NCBI RefSeq assembly: GCF_030418295.1
Contig: NZ_JAUHQA010000001.1
Location: forward strand, 124,001 to 188,000
Origin: Demequina muriae
Lineage (GTDB): Bacteria; Actinomycetota; Actinomycetes; Actinomycetales; Demequinaceae
Length of the DNA stretch: 64,000 nucleotides
Reading direction: 5' to 3'
The translations under genes were made by a program, and so were the position numbers. This document shows, in pieces, positions 45,990 through 53,618 of the stretch. Under the pieces are notes generated by a model. The model was not told the DNA's origin and ran no database searches. It worked only from the letters and a program-made list of their open reading frames with translations. Positions within the stretch are counted from its first letter, which is position 1; each line of letters opens with the position of its first letter.

Positions 45990-47489
45990 ATGGCCATCGC
46001 AGTCCGTCGACCCGCCGCGGCAATCGGAGCCGCGCTGCTAGGCGCGCTCACCCTCACGACGGCCGCGACCGCGAGCGCCGACGAAGACTCCCCCGTCACC
46101 GACACTGTGCTGACCGTCGGCGCCGACGAGACCCAGCGCAACGTCGCCTGGTACACCCCGCAGGAGGTGACGGGAAGCGTGCAGTGGGCGCCCGCATCGG
46201 CCGTAGAGGGCGACTCGTTCCCGGCCGCAGATGCCAACGAGGCCGAGACCACCAGCAACGGCGAGACCCACGACGGCCGCTACTACCACCACGCCACCAT
46301 GGAGGGCCTCGAGGAGTCGACCGACTACGTCTACCGCGTGGGCGGCGGCGACGACTGGTCGCCCACGTATGAGTTCTCGACGGGCGCCTTCGACTCGCGG
46401 GACCTGGAGTTCCTGGTGGTGGGCGATCCGCAGATGGGCAGTTCGGGCGACGTCGCCGCAGACCAGGAGGGCTGGAACGCCACTCTCGACACCGCGCTCG
46501 AGATGTTCCCGGACGCCGCGTGGGTTCACTCCATGGGCGACCAAGTCGAGGAGCCGTCCAACGAGGACGAGTACCGCGCACTGCTGGCCCCCGGCGCACT
46601 CCGGTCGGTGCCGTTCGCCTTCAACCGGGGCAATCACGATGCGGACTCCACCGCATACGCCACGCACTTCAACCTGCCCGGTGGCGAGGAGGCCGACGGC
46701 TACCACTGGTACCGCCACGGCGAGGTGCTGGTGATCGGGGTGGACTCGAACTCGTTCGACGTCGAGGCGCACGACGACTTTATCGCGAAAGTCCTGGCCG
46801 AGCAGGGCGAGGACGCCGCCTGGCACATCGTCACGTTCCACCACCCGGCCTTTGGGCTCACCGAGCACTCCAACACGGAGGAGATGGTGGAGTTCCGCGA
46901 GACGATCGCGCCGGTCCTCAGCGCCCACGGCATCGACCTCGCGTTGATGGGCCACGACCACACCTACGCGCGCTCGCCGTTGATGGAGGGCCGTGACCCA
47001 GTCGAGTCCGAAGACCCCGGCGACCTCCACCCCGAGGAGGGCCAGACGCTGTACCTGACGGTCAACTCCTCGTCCGGCTCCAAGTACTACCCGTTCGCCA
47101 CCGAGGATTTCATCGACGCCGCCGACTCCCAGGGCTTCGACTTCGCCCAGGTCACGTGGCAGGAGGAGGTCCCGAGCTTCTCGCACGTGGTGGTCTCCGG
47201 GGACGAGATGACCATCGAGACTTATCGCACCGACTCGGGCGAGGCCTACGACGAGGTGGTGCTGCATCGGGCGGGCGCGCCCGAGCCATCCGCGTCTACG
47301 TCTCCCAGCCCGAGCCCGTCAGGCAGCGCACTCAGCCCGAGCCCCACGGCGGAGGCGAGCGCCGATGCGGGCGCCGAGGACGGCGGCTTGCCCGCCGGCG
47401 CGATCGCCGCCGTCGCGGTCGGGGCGCTCGCCCTCGCGGGCGGCGGAGTGGCGCTCTGGCGCAGGCGCAGCGGGGGCCAGGAGGGCTGA
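45990..47489 (+). CDS. Secreted metallophosphoesterase (purple acid phosphatase-like), membrane-anchored
   Basis: A 499 aa exported protein. Signal peptide MAIAVRRPAAAIGAALLGALTLTTAATASA; an N-terminal fibronectin-like domain (about 40-140); a calcineurin-like phosphoesterase domain (about 140-385) with LVVGDPQMGSS, VHSMGDQVEE, FNRGNHDADS, VTFHHPAFGL and DLALMGHDHTYARSP, the full set of metal ligands. A Ser/Pro-rich linker leads to a C-terminal membrane helix and RRRSGG, so it stays on the outside of the membrane. There is no LPxTG, only LPAGA, so sortase attachment is unlikely. Phosphate scavenging is the plausible role. Confidence 0.92.
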   Translation: MAIAVRRPAAAIGAALLGALTLTTAATASADEDSPVTDTVLTVGADETQRNVAWYTPQEVTGSVQWAPASAVEGDSFPAADANEAETTSNGETHDGRYYHHATMEGLEESTDYVYRVGGGDDWSPTYEFSTGAFDSRDLEFLVVGDPQMGSSGDVAADQEGWNATLDTALEMFPDAAWVHSMGDQVEEPSNEDEYRALLAPGALRSVPFAFNRGNHDADSTAYATHFNLPGGEEADGYHWYRHGEVLVIGVDSNSFDVEAHDDFIAKVLAEQGEDAAWHIVTFHHPAFGLTEHSNTEEMVEFRETIAPVLSAHGIDLALMGHDHTYARSPLMEGRDPVESEDPGDLHPEEGQTLYLTVNSSSGSKYYPFATEDFIDAADSQGFDFAQVTWQEEVPSFSHVVVSGDEMTIETYRTDSGEAYDEVVLHRAGAPEPSASTSPSPSPSGSALSPSPTAEASADAGAEDGGLPAGAIAAVAVGALALAGGGVALWRRRSGGQEG

Positions 47490-47724
47490 CGCACACTGCG
47501 GCTGGCCGATGCGCGGGCCGAGTGGCCTGTCGACCCACCGAGGTGCGGATGCGGCCCACGCCGCTGTCATGCCTCACTGATACGGTCGTACCGGATCAAG
47601 AAGTCTGGCCGTCAAGCCTTCCAGCTGGCCAGCTGGCAACCGCGTTCCGACACGGTGCCCCTGGAAGAAGATCCGCCCCGCGTGACACCCACGCGGGGAA
47701 GAACGGATTCTCAAGGAGAGAACC
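47490..47724 (+). promoter_or_regulatory. Intergenic region with strong hairpin
   Basis: 235 bp before the 140 aa ORF. CCCCGCGTG-ACACC-CACGCGGGG (47676-47698, 9 bp stem) lies 26 nt before the ATG and is followed by the ribosome-binding site AAGGAGAG. It may be a terminator of an upstream transcript or a leader structure. A GGCCGATGC motif sits at 47504. Confidence 0.45.
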
Positions 47725-48147
47725 ATGGCTGATGCCAACCCTGTCCGCTGCCGCTACTCCGCTTCGGGCCACATGACGCACCCCATCCAGTACAAGCTCG
47801 CGTTTCGGGCAAGCGAACCAGAGATCATGCAGATCGTCGGCGAGCACCCCGACGGCATCACGGTCGCACCTGTCGGAACTCTCGATCACATTGCGGTGTG
47901 GTGCATGCATCAGGAGTGGCGCGACGTAGTCCGAGCCGCTCGCGCCAACCGGATCACCACGGTCTTGAGTTATGAGCACGGGCTTGCGAGGGTCGGTGAC
48001 GAGTTCATCTCCCACACCTCACCAGAGCACTGGACTGAATGCCCCGCGCCGGACCAACTGCAGCCGTGGCAGACGGGCTTCTTCACCCGAGCGCAGGTCG
48101 AGAAGGCTGCCGATGCGCCCCCTGGGGATGATCCGGACCTCACCTAA
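47725..48147 (+). CDS. Hypothetical protein (140 aa)
   Basis: Not recognised. Starts MADANPVRCRYSASGHMTHP and has several aromatic and acidic positions (YKLAFRASEPEIMQIVGEHP, DHIAVWCMHQEWRDVVRAARANRI, YEHGLARVGDEFISHTSPEHWTECP). No membrane segment. The pattern of Cys and His (CRYSASGHM, CMH, WTEC) could bind metal, but is not a known finger. A good ribosome-binding site (AAGGAGAGAACC) and a 13 bp terminator hairpin directly after the stop support it as a real, separately expressed gene. Confidence 0.65.
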   Translation: MADANPVRCRYSASGHMTHPIQYKLAFRASEPEIMQIVGEHPDGITVAPVGTLDHIAVWCMHQEWRDVVRAARANRITTVLSYEHGLARVGDEFISHTSPEHWTECPAPDQLQPWQTGFFTRAQVEKAADAPPGDDPDLT

Positions 48148-48155
48148 GTAGTCGG

Positions 48156-48187
48156 GAGGCTCGGGCAGCCGATGCTGCCCGAGCCTC
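48156..48187 (+). terminator. Terminator hairpin after the 140 aa ORF
   Basis: GAGGCTCGGGCAG (48156-48168) pairs perfectly with CTGCCCGAGCCTC (48175-48187) around a 6 nt loop, 8 nt past the stop codon. Strong stem, no T tract. Confidence 0.75.
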
Positions 48188-48369
48188 TGGGCGGTCAGGC
48201 AACGATTCCACTGGGAGAGGGCGGCCGACCGCTCAGCGGGCACCCAGTCCCCAGCACTCAGATGCGGGGGCCCGAGGGGCACACGGGGACTCCATTGGGA
48301 GCATGTCTGTGCCAACGTGTCCGACTCAGGCGGTCGCGTTCGGGCGATCCGCTGAGTCTCGGTAGCCGC
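48188..48369. other. Intergenic, nothing recognised
   Basis: About 180 bp between the two terminator hairpins of convergent genes. No ribosome-binding site or plausible ORF. Confidence 0.35.
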
Positions 48370-48402
48370 GAGTGCATCGGCCAGCTTGCAGCCGATGCAC
48401 TC
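48370..48402 (-). terminator. Hairpin made of the GCATCGGC motif
   Basis: GAGTGCATCGGC (48370-48381) pairs with GCCGATGCACTC (48391-48402), a 12 bp stem with a 9 nt loop, 21 nt after the stop of the minus-strand membrane gene. Its arms are two opposed copies of the over-represented GCCGATGC motif. Confidence 0.7.
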
Positions 48403-48423
48403 ACGGACGAGGCTCGCTGGGAC

Positions 48424-48930
48424 TTAGCCGAGCCACCGGATCGCGAACTCGGTCAAGAACCCGAACAGCACGCCCCAGGCCACGATCGAGATCCCCATCC
48501 AGAAGTACACACTGCGCGCCGAGGCGCCGAGCGCGACCATGGTGGGTCCGGTGAACTGGCTGGGAAGGGCGAGCGGGCCCAGCAGCGAGACTCCGGGAAC
48601 GCCGAAGCGCTCCATGTACTTGGAGATCTTCTGCCGGCGCTTGGACGGCACCCCCGCATCGCCGCCCTTGCGTCCGTTGAGAACGGCGGCGCGAGCGCGG
48701 CTGGCACCTGCAATCAGCAGGAAGGTCGCAATCGCATTGCCCACCGACGCCACCGAGACGGCGACGACCGGCTGCATCTCGACCAGGATACCGATGAAGC
48801 TGCCCGAATAGGACTCGATGAAGGGGATGGCGCTCACAAGAAGCAGAGCCCCGATCTGCTGCCACGACTCAAGGTCGGACACAAACTCGAGCATTTGGAG
48901 GAAGAAGTCTCCGATTCCGTCAAACAACAT
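48424..48930 (-). CDS. Small multidrug-export-like membrane protein (COG2426 type)
   Basis: A 168 aa membrane protein with about four hydrophobic segments. Early motif IGALLLVSAIPFIESYSGSFIGI is the typical Ser/Glu-containing helix of the family (putative small multidrug export protein), followed by VAVSVASVGNAIATFLLI, a basic loop (KRRQKISKYMERFGVPGVSLLGPLALPSQFTGPTMVALG) and a final helix VYFWMGISIVAWGVLFGFLTEF. Start ATG 48930 follows AAGGATC. The family name implies transport, but function is not proved. It is divergent from a two-component system that may control it. Confidence 0.8.
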   Translation of the reverse strand: MLFDGIGDFFLQMLEFVSDLESWQQIGALLLVSAIPFIESYSGSFIGILVEMQPVVAVSVASVGNAIATFLLIAGASRARAAVLNGRKGGDAGVPSKRRQKISKYMERFGVPGVSLLGPLALPSQFTGPTMVALGASARSVYFWMGISIVAWGVLFGFLTEFAIRWLG

Positions 48931-49036
48931 GATTGATCCTTCACTGACGTAGGGCCGCGGCACTCTCGGTCGAGAGCCCCGCGGAACTGGACGGCATCAG
49001 AATCCCTGGATTCACGTCTCCGCAGAAGTGTCGCCA

Positions 49037-49066
49037 CGTCACCACCTGGACGTGACACAGCGTCAC
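49037..49066 (+). promoter_or_regulatory. Clustered GTCAC/GTGAC half-sites upstream of the two-component system
   Basis: CGTCAC (49037), CGTGAC (49051) and CGTCAC (49061) lie in the region divergent between the membrane gene and the kinase; GTGAC-ACAGC-GTCAC (49052-49066) is an inverted repeat. It may be a binding site for the response regulator. Confidence 0.45.
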
Positions 49067-49147
49067 TAGTGCAAGGTCGCTTGACAGGCGAGGATGGGTG
49101 TCACCACCCAACGAACACGCCACCCCGAAGGGATCGCGACCACTCCC

Positions 49148-50239
49148 ATGACCACCCCGGAAGTGCGCCCGCTCACACGCATGCGGAACATCACCACCGC
49201 CGTGATGGTGGGCACCGTGGGCGTCGTCGGCGGCCTGGCGCTGATCCTGGGTGCGACAGCGTGGTGGCATGTCGTGCTCGTCGCGCCGAGCTTCGTCCTC
49301 GCCGTGTGGGTCGCAAGCAGGTGGCATGACCGCCCCCGGCGCTCCGTTCTCGTCGCCGCCTTGCTGTTCGCAGAGGTCACGTGGGCCGTCGCGGTTCTCG
49401 TGGGCGCGGGCATCCCGGCGTCGCTCCCCGTCGCCACCATCGGCGGGATAGCCGTCGCGACTTCCGCTGGCTCTCGGCTTCCCAAGGCCGTCGCGCTCCT
49501 CGCGATGATTGGCGCCACTGCGTTCCTGAGCCTGGTGAACTCTCCTGAGTCGACCGCGAGCAACGTCTTCGGCTCGCTGTTCTACGGCGTGATCTTCGTC
49601 TCCACCTTCTGGATCAACGACATCGCCTGGCGGCTGTTCACCGAGCTCGACGAGATGCGCGCGTCGGATGCAGAGCTTGCCGTGGTCAAGGAGCGCATGC
49701 GCTTCGCGGCCGACCTCCACGACATCCAGGGCCACACCCTCCACGTCATCAAGCTCAAGGCGGCCGTCGCGGCGCGACTCCAGCACACCGACCCCGAGCG
49801 CGTGGCAGCCGAACTGGCCGAGATCGAGCGACTCACCGGAGAGACCATCGATCAGGCGCAGCAGCTGGTGAACTCGACCCGGCAACTGTCTTTCGCGTCT
49901 GAGTTGGTGAACGCGACCGCGCTCATGACGGCGGCCGGCATGGAGGTCGACGTCACCGGTGGGGACACGCGGATCACGGCCAACGAGGATCTGTTCGCGC
50001 TCGTGCTGCGCGAGGGGACCACCAACATCCTGCGGCACCCGGTCGCGCGCAACGTCGACATCTCCATTACGGCCGATGCGCTCACCATCAGCAACGACGG
50101 CGCCACCGGCACGGTTCGGCCTGAGCGGGGCCTCGCGGCCCTGCGCGAGCGGGTGGCCCAGTCTGGGGGCACCTTGGAGGTTTCGCATGAGGCCGATGCG
50201 TTCACGCTCAACCTCACGTGCGGCCGGGTGACGGCATGA
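49148..50239 (+). CDS. Sensor histidine kinase (DesK-like)
   Basis: A 363 aa kinase. Five or so hydrophobic segments to about residue 160 (VMVGTVGVVGGLALILGATAWWHVVLVAPSFVLAVWVA and so on). HisKA_3 helix: VKERMRFAADLHDIQGHTLHVIKLKAAVAARL with DLHDIQGH, as in DesK, where the phosphoacceptor is the His of LHD. The ATPase domain is reduced: REGTTNILRHPVARNVDISITAD (N box) and a weak G region (RPERGLAALRERVAQSGG). Start ATG 49148 assumed; a 54-base upstream ATG is an alternative. It overlaps the regulator gene by ATGA. Confidence 0.88.
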   Translation: MTTPEVRPLTRMRNITTAVMVGTVGVVGGLALILGATAWWHVVLVAPSFVLAVWVASRWHDRPRRSVLVAALLFAEVTWAVAVLVGAGIPASLPVATIGGIAVATSAGSRLPKAVALLAMIGATAFLSLVNSPESTASNVFGSLFYGVIFVSTFWINDIAWRLFTELDEMRASDAELAVVKERMRFAADLHDIQGHTLHVIKLKAAVAARLQHTDPERVAAELAEIERLTGETIDQAQQLVNSTRQLSFASELVNATALMTAAGMEVDVTGGDTRITANEDLFALVLREGTTNILRHPVARNVDISITADALTISNDGATGTVRPERGLAALRERVAQSGGTLEVSHEADAFTLNLTCGRVTA

Positions 50240-50841
50240 CCATCCGGGTGGTGCTGGCCGACGACGAGGGCCTAATCCGCACCGCCCTTGCCACTCTGCT
50301 CCCGCTTGAGGGAGACATCGAGGTCGTCGCGGAGGCATCAGACGGATACCAGGCACTGGCTGCGTTCAAAGAACACCTGCCCGATGTGCTGGTGCTCGAC
50401 CTCGAGATGCCCGGACTGGACGGGCTCGACGTCGCAGGCGCCGTCCTCTCGGAGCACCCCGATCAGTCGATCCTCATGCTCACGCGCCATGCTCGCCCCG
50501 GCATGCTCCGCAGCGCGCTGAAGCTGGGAGTGCGGGGATTCCTCGGCAAGCACTCCGCACCGGACACCATCGCGGAGGCGATCGCGCACGTCGCCGGCGG
50601 CGGTCGCCATGTCGACCCGAGCGTCTCCGCTCAAGCGCTGATCGACGACTCGCCCCTCACTGAGCGCGAGAAGGACGTGCTGCGAGTCGCGAGCGACGGC
50701 TACTCGGTGACCGACATCTCGAAGAGCCTTCACCTCGCGCCTGGCACCGTCCGCAACTACCTGTCGAGCGCGATCGGCAAGACGCACACCACTACACGTC
50801 ACGATGCCGCGCGGTATGCGCGTGAGCAGGGGTGGATCTAG
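50236..50841 (+). CDS. LuxR/NarL-family response regulator (DesR-like)
   Basis: A 201 aa regulator: receiver domain with VVLADDEGLIRTALATLL, phosphorylation Asp in VLVLDLEMPGLDGLD, and GFLGKHSAPDTIAEAIAHVAGG; HTH PLTEREKDVLRVASDGYSVTDISKSLHLAPGTVRNYLSSAIGKTHTTTRHDAARYAREQGWI. The closing RYAREQGWI is typical of DesR-type regulators, which respond with DesK to membrane state in Bacillus; here the signal is not known. Four-base overlap with the kinase gene. The DNA downstream changes to a lower GC level. Confidence 0.94.
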   Translation: MTIRVVLADDEGLIRTALATLLPLEGDIEVVAEASDGYQALAAFKEHLPDVLVLDLEMPGLDGLDVAGAVLSEHPDQSILMLTRHARPGMLRSALKLGVRGFLGKHSAPDTIAEAIAHVAGGGRHVDPSVSAQALIDDSPLTEREKDVLRVASDGYSVTDISKSLHLAPGTVRNYLSSAIGKTHTTTRHDAARYAREQGWI

Positions 50842-50948
50842 GCCGACGCCAGGGAGTTTGCCACTGCTAGCAGGCTTGGAGGAGCTCGAGCCACATGGTT
50901 CGCGCAAGACTCCGTGCATTCAGATGCGTGAACCAGTAAGTTAAACGC
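50842..50948 (+). promoter_or_regulatory. Promoter of the ATPase-PIN pair
   Basis: TAAGTT (50937-50942) lies six bases before the ATPase ATG, the leaderless pattern seen elsewhere in the window. It is the first clearly lower-GC stretch after the regulator gene. No good -35 or Shine-Dalgarno sequence. Confidence 0.5.
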
Positions 50949-52307
50949 ATGCCGGAAACAGCCTCAACTTCCTCAGCCACTGCAAGAGAGGACCCGCTCA
51001 CTCGAATCACCGTCTCGGGGTTCAAGTCAATTGGTGACGAGCAGACAATCGAGATTGCGCCCTTGACTGTTCTGGCGGGAGCCAATAGCGCCGGCAAGTC
51101 GAGTTTCTTGCAGCCACTGTTGCTCATGAAGCAGACACTAGAATCCACCTTCGATCCTGGCCCGCTACTCCTCCATGGACCCAACGCACGGTTTACGCAA
51201 GTCGACCAACTCTTCTCCAAACGGCTAGGCGGTAGCCCCCGAGTTCAGTTCGCCGTTTCATTCGCGCGCGGTAACGACACACGCTCGGTCACCTACGGTA
51301 GGGATGATGGGGCACTTGAGATTCGTGGCGATGTCGTGAAGACAAATTCTGCGACCTATGCGCTCGGCCCGGAACTCTCGAAGACTGCGAAGAAGAATCT
51401 CGAGGATCGCTTCCTAGAGTTCTTGGGCGGGAACGATGATAAGGATCTTGGACCGCTATGGACACCCAGGGCGACGACGCGCAGGAACCGGTGCTTCATG
51501 GAAGCCGAGATGCACATTTCTCTGGGGGAGAACGGGGACGAACGCTTCGAACACACTCTCGCGGGCCCTCCACTCGGCTTCGACTGGCCGGGTATGCTGC
51601 AAAATCTGATACACGTACCCGGTCTGCGCGGTAATCCCGAACGGGAGTACCCAAGAACGGCGGTCTCGACTCGATTCCCCGGTGCGTTCGACGACTACGT
51701 CGCGAGCATCATCTACGACTGGTCCGAACGGCACGACATCCGCCTGAGGGAACTTGGCGAAGACCTCCAGACACTGGGCCTGACGTGGAAGGTCACTGCG
51801 GACCAGCTCGACGACGTGCGACTTGCACTGCGAGTGGGACGCACCTTGCAGTCGGGTCGGGGTGGGGCTCAGGACCTTGTGAGCCTCGCAGACGTCGGTT
51901 TCGGCGTGAGCCAAGTCTTGCCCGTCCTGGTCGCGTTGCGTGCCGCGAAGAAAGGTCAGCACGTTCTACTCGAGCAACCCGAACTCCACCTTCATCCGCG
52001 GGCTCAGTATGCACTTGGAAGTATCCTGATGGAAGCGGCTTCACGAGGCGTGCTTGTCATTATTGAGACACATAGCTCGCTGCTGTTACGAAGCATTCAA
52101 ACCGAGATTGCCCGTACGGACATTGACCCTCGGAAAGTGTCGATGAACTGGTTCGAACGCGACACCGACAGCGGCTTTGCGCGGGTGAGCACAGCAGACG
52201 TTGGTCACGATGGTTCCGTGGGAGAGTGGCCTGTCGACTTTGACGACGTCGCGGCGGCGGCGGACTGGCAGTACCTCGAGGCCGCAAGTGAGGGAGAGTC
52301 AGGGTGA
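50949..52307 (+). CDS. DUF3696-type AAA/ABC-like ATPase
   Basis: A 452 aa SMC/OLD-like ATPase. N-terminal ITVSGFKSIGDEQTIEIAPLTVLAGANSAGKSSFLQPL holds Walker A at about 44-52. The signature region VSLADVGFGVSQVLPVLVAL (311-330) is followed by Walker B HVLLEQPELHLHPRAQ (338-353) and switch His IIETHSSLLL (371-380). The C-terminal GHDGSVGEWPVDFDD (419-433) matches the WP.xF element of DUF3696. Between about 90 and 300 lies a variable region, likely sensor or effector-contacting. It overlaps the PIN-like gene by GTGA. GC content is visibly lower (31 of 60 bases in 51301-51360), suggesting acquisition. Confidence 0.88.
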   Translation: MPETASTSSATAREDPLTRITVSGFKSIGDEQTIEIAPLTVLAGANSAGKSSFLQPLLLMKQTLESTFDPGPLLLHGPNARFTQVDQLFSKRLGGSPRVQFAVSFARGNDTRSVTYGRDDGALEIRGDVVKTNSATYALGPELSKTAKKNLEDRFLEFLGGNDDKDLGPLWTPRATTRRNRCFMEAEMHISLGENGDERFEHTLAGPPLGFDWPGMLQNLIHVPGLRGNPEREYPRTAVSTRFPGAFDDYVASIIYDWSERHDIRLRELGEDLQTLGLTWKVTADQLDDVRLALRVGRTLQSGRGGAQDLVSLADVGFGVSQVLPVLVALRAAKKGQHVLLEQPELHLHPRAQYALGSILMEAASRGVLVIIETHSSLLLRSIQTEIARTDIDPRKVSMNWFERDTDSGFARVSTADVGHDGSVGEWPVDFDDVAAAADWQYLEAASEGESG

Positions 52308-52822
52308 GACCCAGCGTCATTGTCGATGCAAGCATCGGCAGGACAGCCTCTACGACGGCACTAACAGCAGACGCCACAACCTGCGTGCGCATACTCACGG
52401 AGATATCTAGCAAGTCGCCCGAAAAGAGTGTGGTACTCGTTGCGACTCCCACGTGGCAGATCGAATGGGAGGACGTCTGTCGTGGCCTGATCGCCACGAG
52501 GTTCCTGGCGACGATGAAGTCCAAGCGACGCATCGACTCACGAGGAGACGTTCGATGTGCGAGTCTCCGCGCCGCTGTGGAAAGCGCTTCAAGGGAGGTC
52601 GCCCACGAAGTCACGAAAGACTTTCACCTGTCCGAAACGGCTATAGCGTCAGGCGCCCCAGTCGTGTCACGAGATGACAAGCAGCGTGACCTGCTGGCGC
52701 AGCTACAAGGTGAGGTACCAGAGCTCAGGACTGTGTCTTGGGTAAGCGCATCGCATCGGCGACACGAAGTGATTAAATGGGTAGAAGATGGGTGTCAAAC
52801 TCCTTTCCGCACGCTAGGCTGA
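52304..52822 (+). CDS. PIN-like nuclease-fold protein, partner of the ATPase
   Basis: A 172 aa protein with a plausible PIN acidic set: D8 (SVIVDASIG), E54 (TWQIEWEDV), D106 (TKDFHLSETAIASG) and D124 (APVVSRDDKQRDLL). Spacing, the opening strand ending in Asp and the late 'vvSrDd' strand fit the PIN-like fold; overall sequence is diverged and no VapC signature is evident. GTG 52304 overlaps the ATPase stop, so the two proteins are made together. Together they look like an ATPase-nuclease pair, as in bacterial immunity modules. Nuclease activity is inferred from four residues and needs a structure model. Confidence 0.65.
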   Translation: MRPSVIVDASIGRTASTTALTADATTCVRILTEISSKSPEKSVVLVATPTWQIEWEDVCRGLIATRFLATMKSKRRIDSRGDVRCASLRAAVESASREVAHEVTKDFHLSETAIASGAPVVSRDDKQRDLLAQLQGEVPELRTVSWVSASHRRHEVIKWVEDGCQTPFRTLG

Positions 52823-53033
52823 GTATCCCAGATTGCTAATTCCCATTCGGTCTTGATGCCGCGATCCAACGTGCTGCACGGACACCACCTGAGACTCCAC
52901 GGGCTCGGCCTGCGGTCGTGGACGATCACCGTTGGACCCTGACACACGAAGATAGGTGCACAGATCTGTGCGGTGCACACGCAAGAGATTTGTAAGTTGG
53001 GATATCCGACAATCCGATAGCCAGCGCCCTGTG
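52823..53033. other. Low-GC intergenic region with perfect palindrome
   Basis: About 210 bp between convergent genes. GCACAGATCTGTGC at 52958-52971 is a perfect 14 bp palindrome. It could be a terminator, a recombination or regulator site; no gene with a start signal is seen. Confidence 0.4.
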
Positions 53034-53618
53034 TTACGCGTCGAGAGTGAAAGCGATCAGCGCCCCCAGCACACCACCAAACAGGCCGAAGCCTCCACCG
53101 ATCATGGCGGTCCGCAGATCATGGCGACGCTCGGCGATAACATCGCGACCCGAGCGCTCGATAACGGAAACTCGAGACTTCCTAGCGAGCCACTTCCACT
53201 TCGACTTGGAGATTCGGTGCCGTATTCCAAGCGGTCGAGAGTTGCTCTCTACGACTCCAACGAGACTGCGAAGCGGGCTTGCAAAGGCGTCGCCTCCGGG
53301 CGCATCGACCCATGTTTGCCCACCGGCCCAGGAGGTCAGTCTCACAACCATATGCGGGTCTTCATTGTGCTGGAGATGGAAGACAGTCACGTACTTCGGA
53401 AAGATATTGACAAGTTCGTCGAAAGGAAGTGTGGAGTCGAAATCCTCTTCGTTGGCTGACACCATGAACTCATTGGTGCCGGCGAACCTCTCAAACATGC
53501 GTAGCAGCGCCAGGAGCGCTTCACGATCATTGAGCCGCACCGGCTTTCGGCGGTGATGCGAGTTCGAGTACCCCTGGTGTTCCCACTGCTCGAGAAGCTC
53601 GTAGTCGACTCCGGTCAC
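53034..53618 (-). CDS. Hypothetical protein with C-terminal membrane helix, coupled to pheT
   Basis: A 194 aa protein of no recognised family. The bulk is soluble: LLEQWEHQGYSNSHHRRKP, then EALLALLRMFERFAGTNEFMVS, FHLQHNEDPHMVVRLTSW, and a basic stretch KSKWKWLARKSRVSVIERSGRDVIAERRHDLR. One C-terminal helix MIGGGFGLFGGVLGALIAFTL probably anchors it with the N-terminus inside. GTG 53618 overlaps the pheT stop as GTGA, so it is read at the end of the pheST operon, yet its base composition is lower than that of pheT. Function unknown. Confidence 0.7.
   Translation of the reverse strand: MTGVDYELLEQWEHQGYSNSHHRRKPVRLNDREALLALLRMFERFAGTNEFMVSANEEDFDSTLPFDELVNIFPKYVTVFHLQHNEDPHMVVRLTSWAGGQTWVDAPGGDAFASPLRSLVGVVESNSRPLGIRHRISKSKWKWLARKSRVSVIERSGRDVIAERRHDLRTAMIGGGFGLFGGVLGALIAFTLDA

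Noticed and set aside
47280..47489. Sortase sorting signal on the phosphatase
   Set aside because: The C-terminus has a helix and basic tail but LPAGA rather than LPxTG; treated as a plain membrane anchor.
52795..52980. Short Cys/Trp-rich minus-strand frame in the low-GC gap
   Set aside because: Overlaps the end of the PIN-like gene, has no start signal, and shows no pattern of a real protein.
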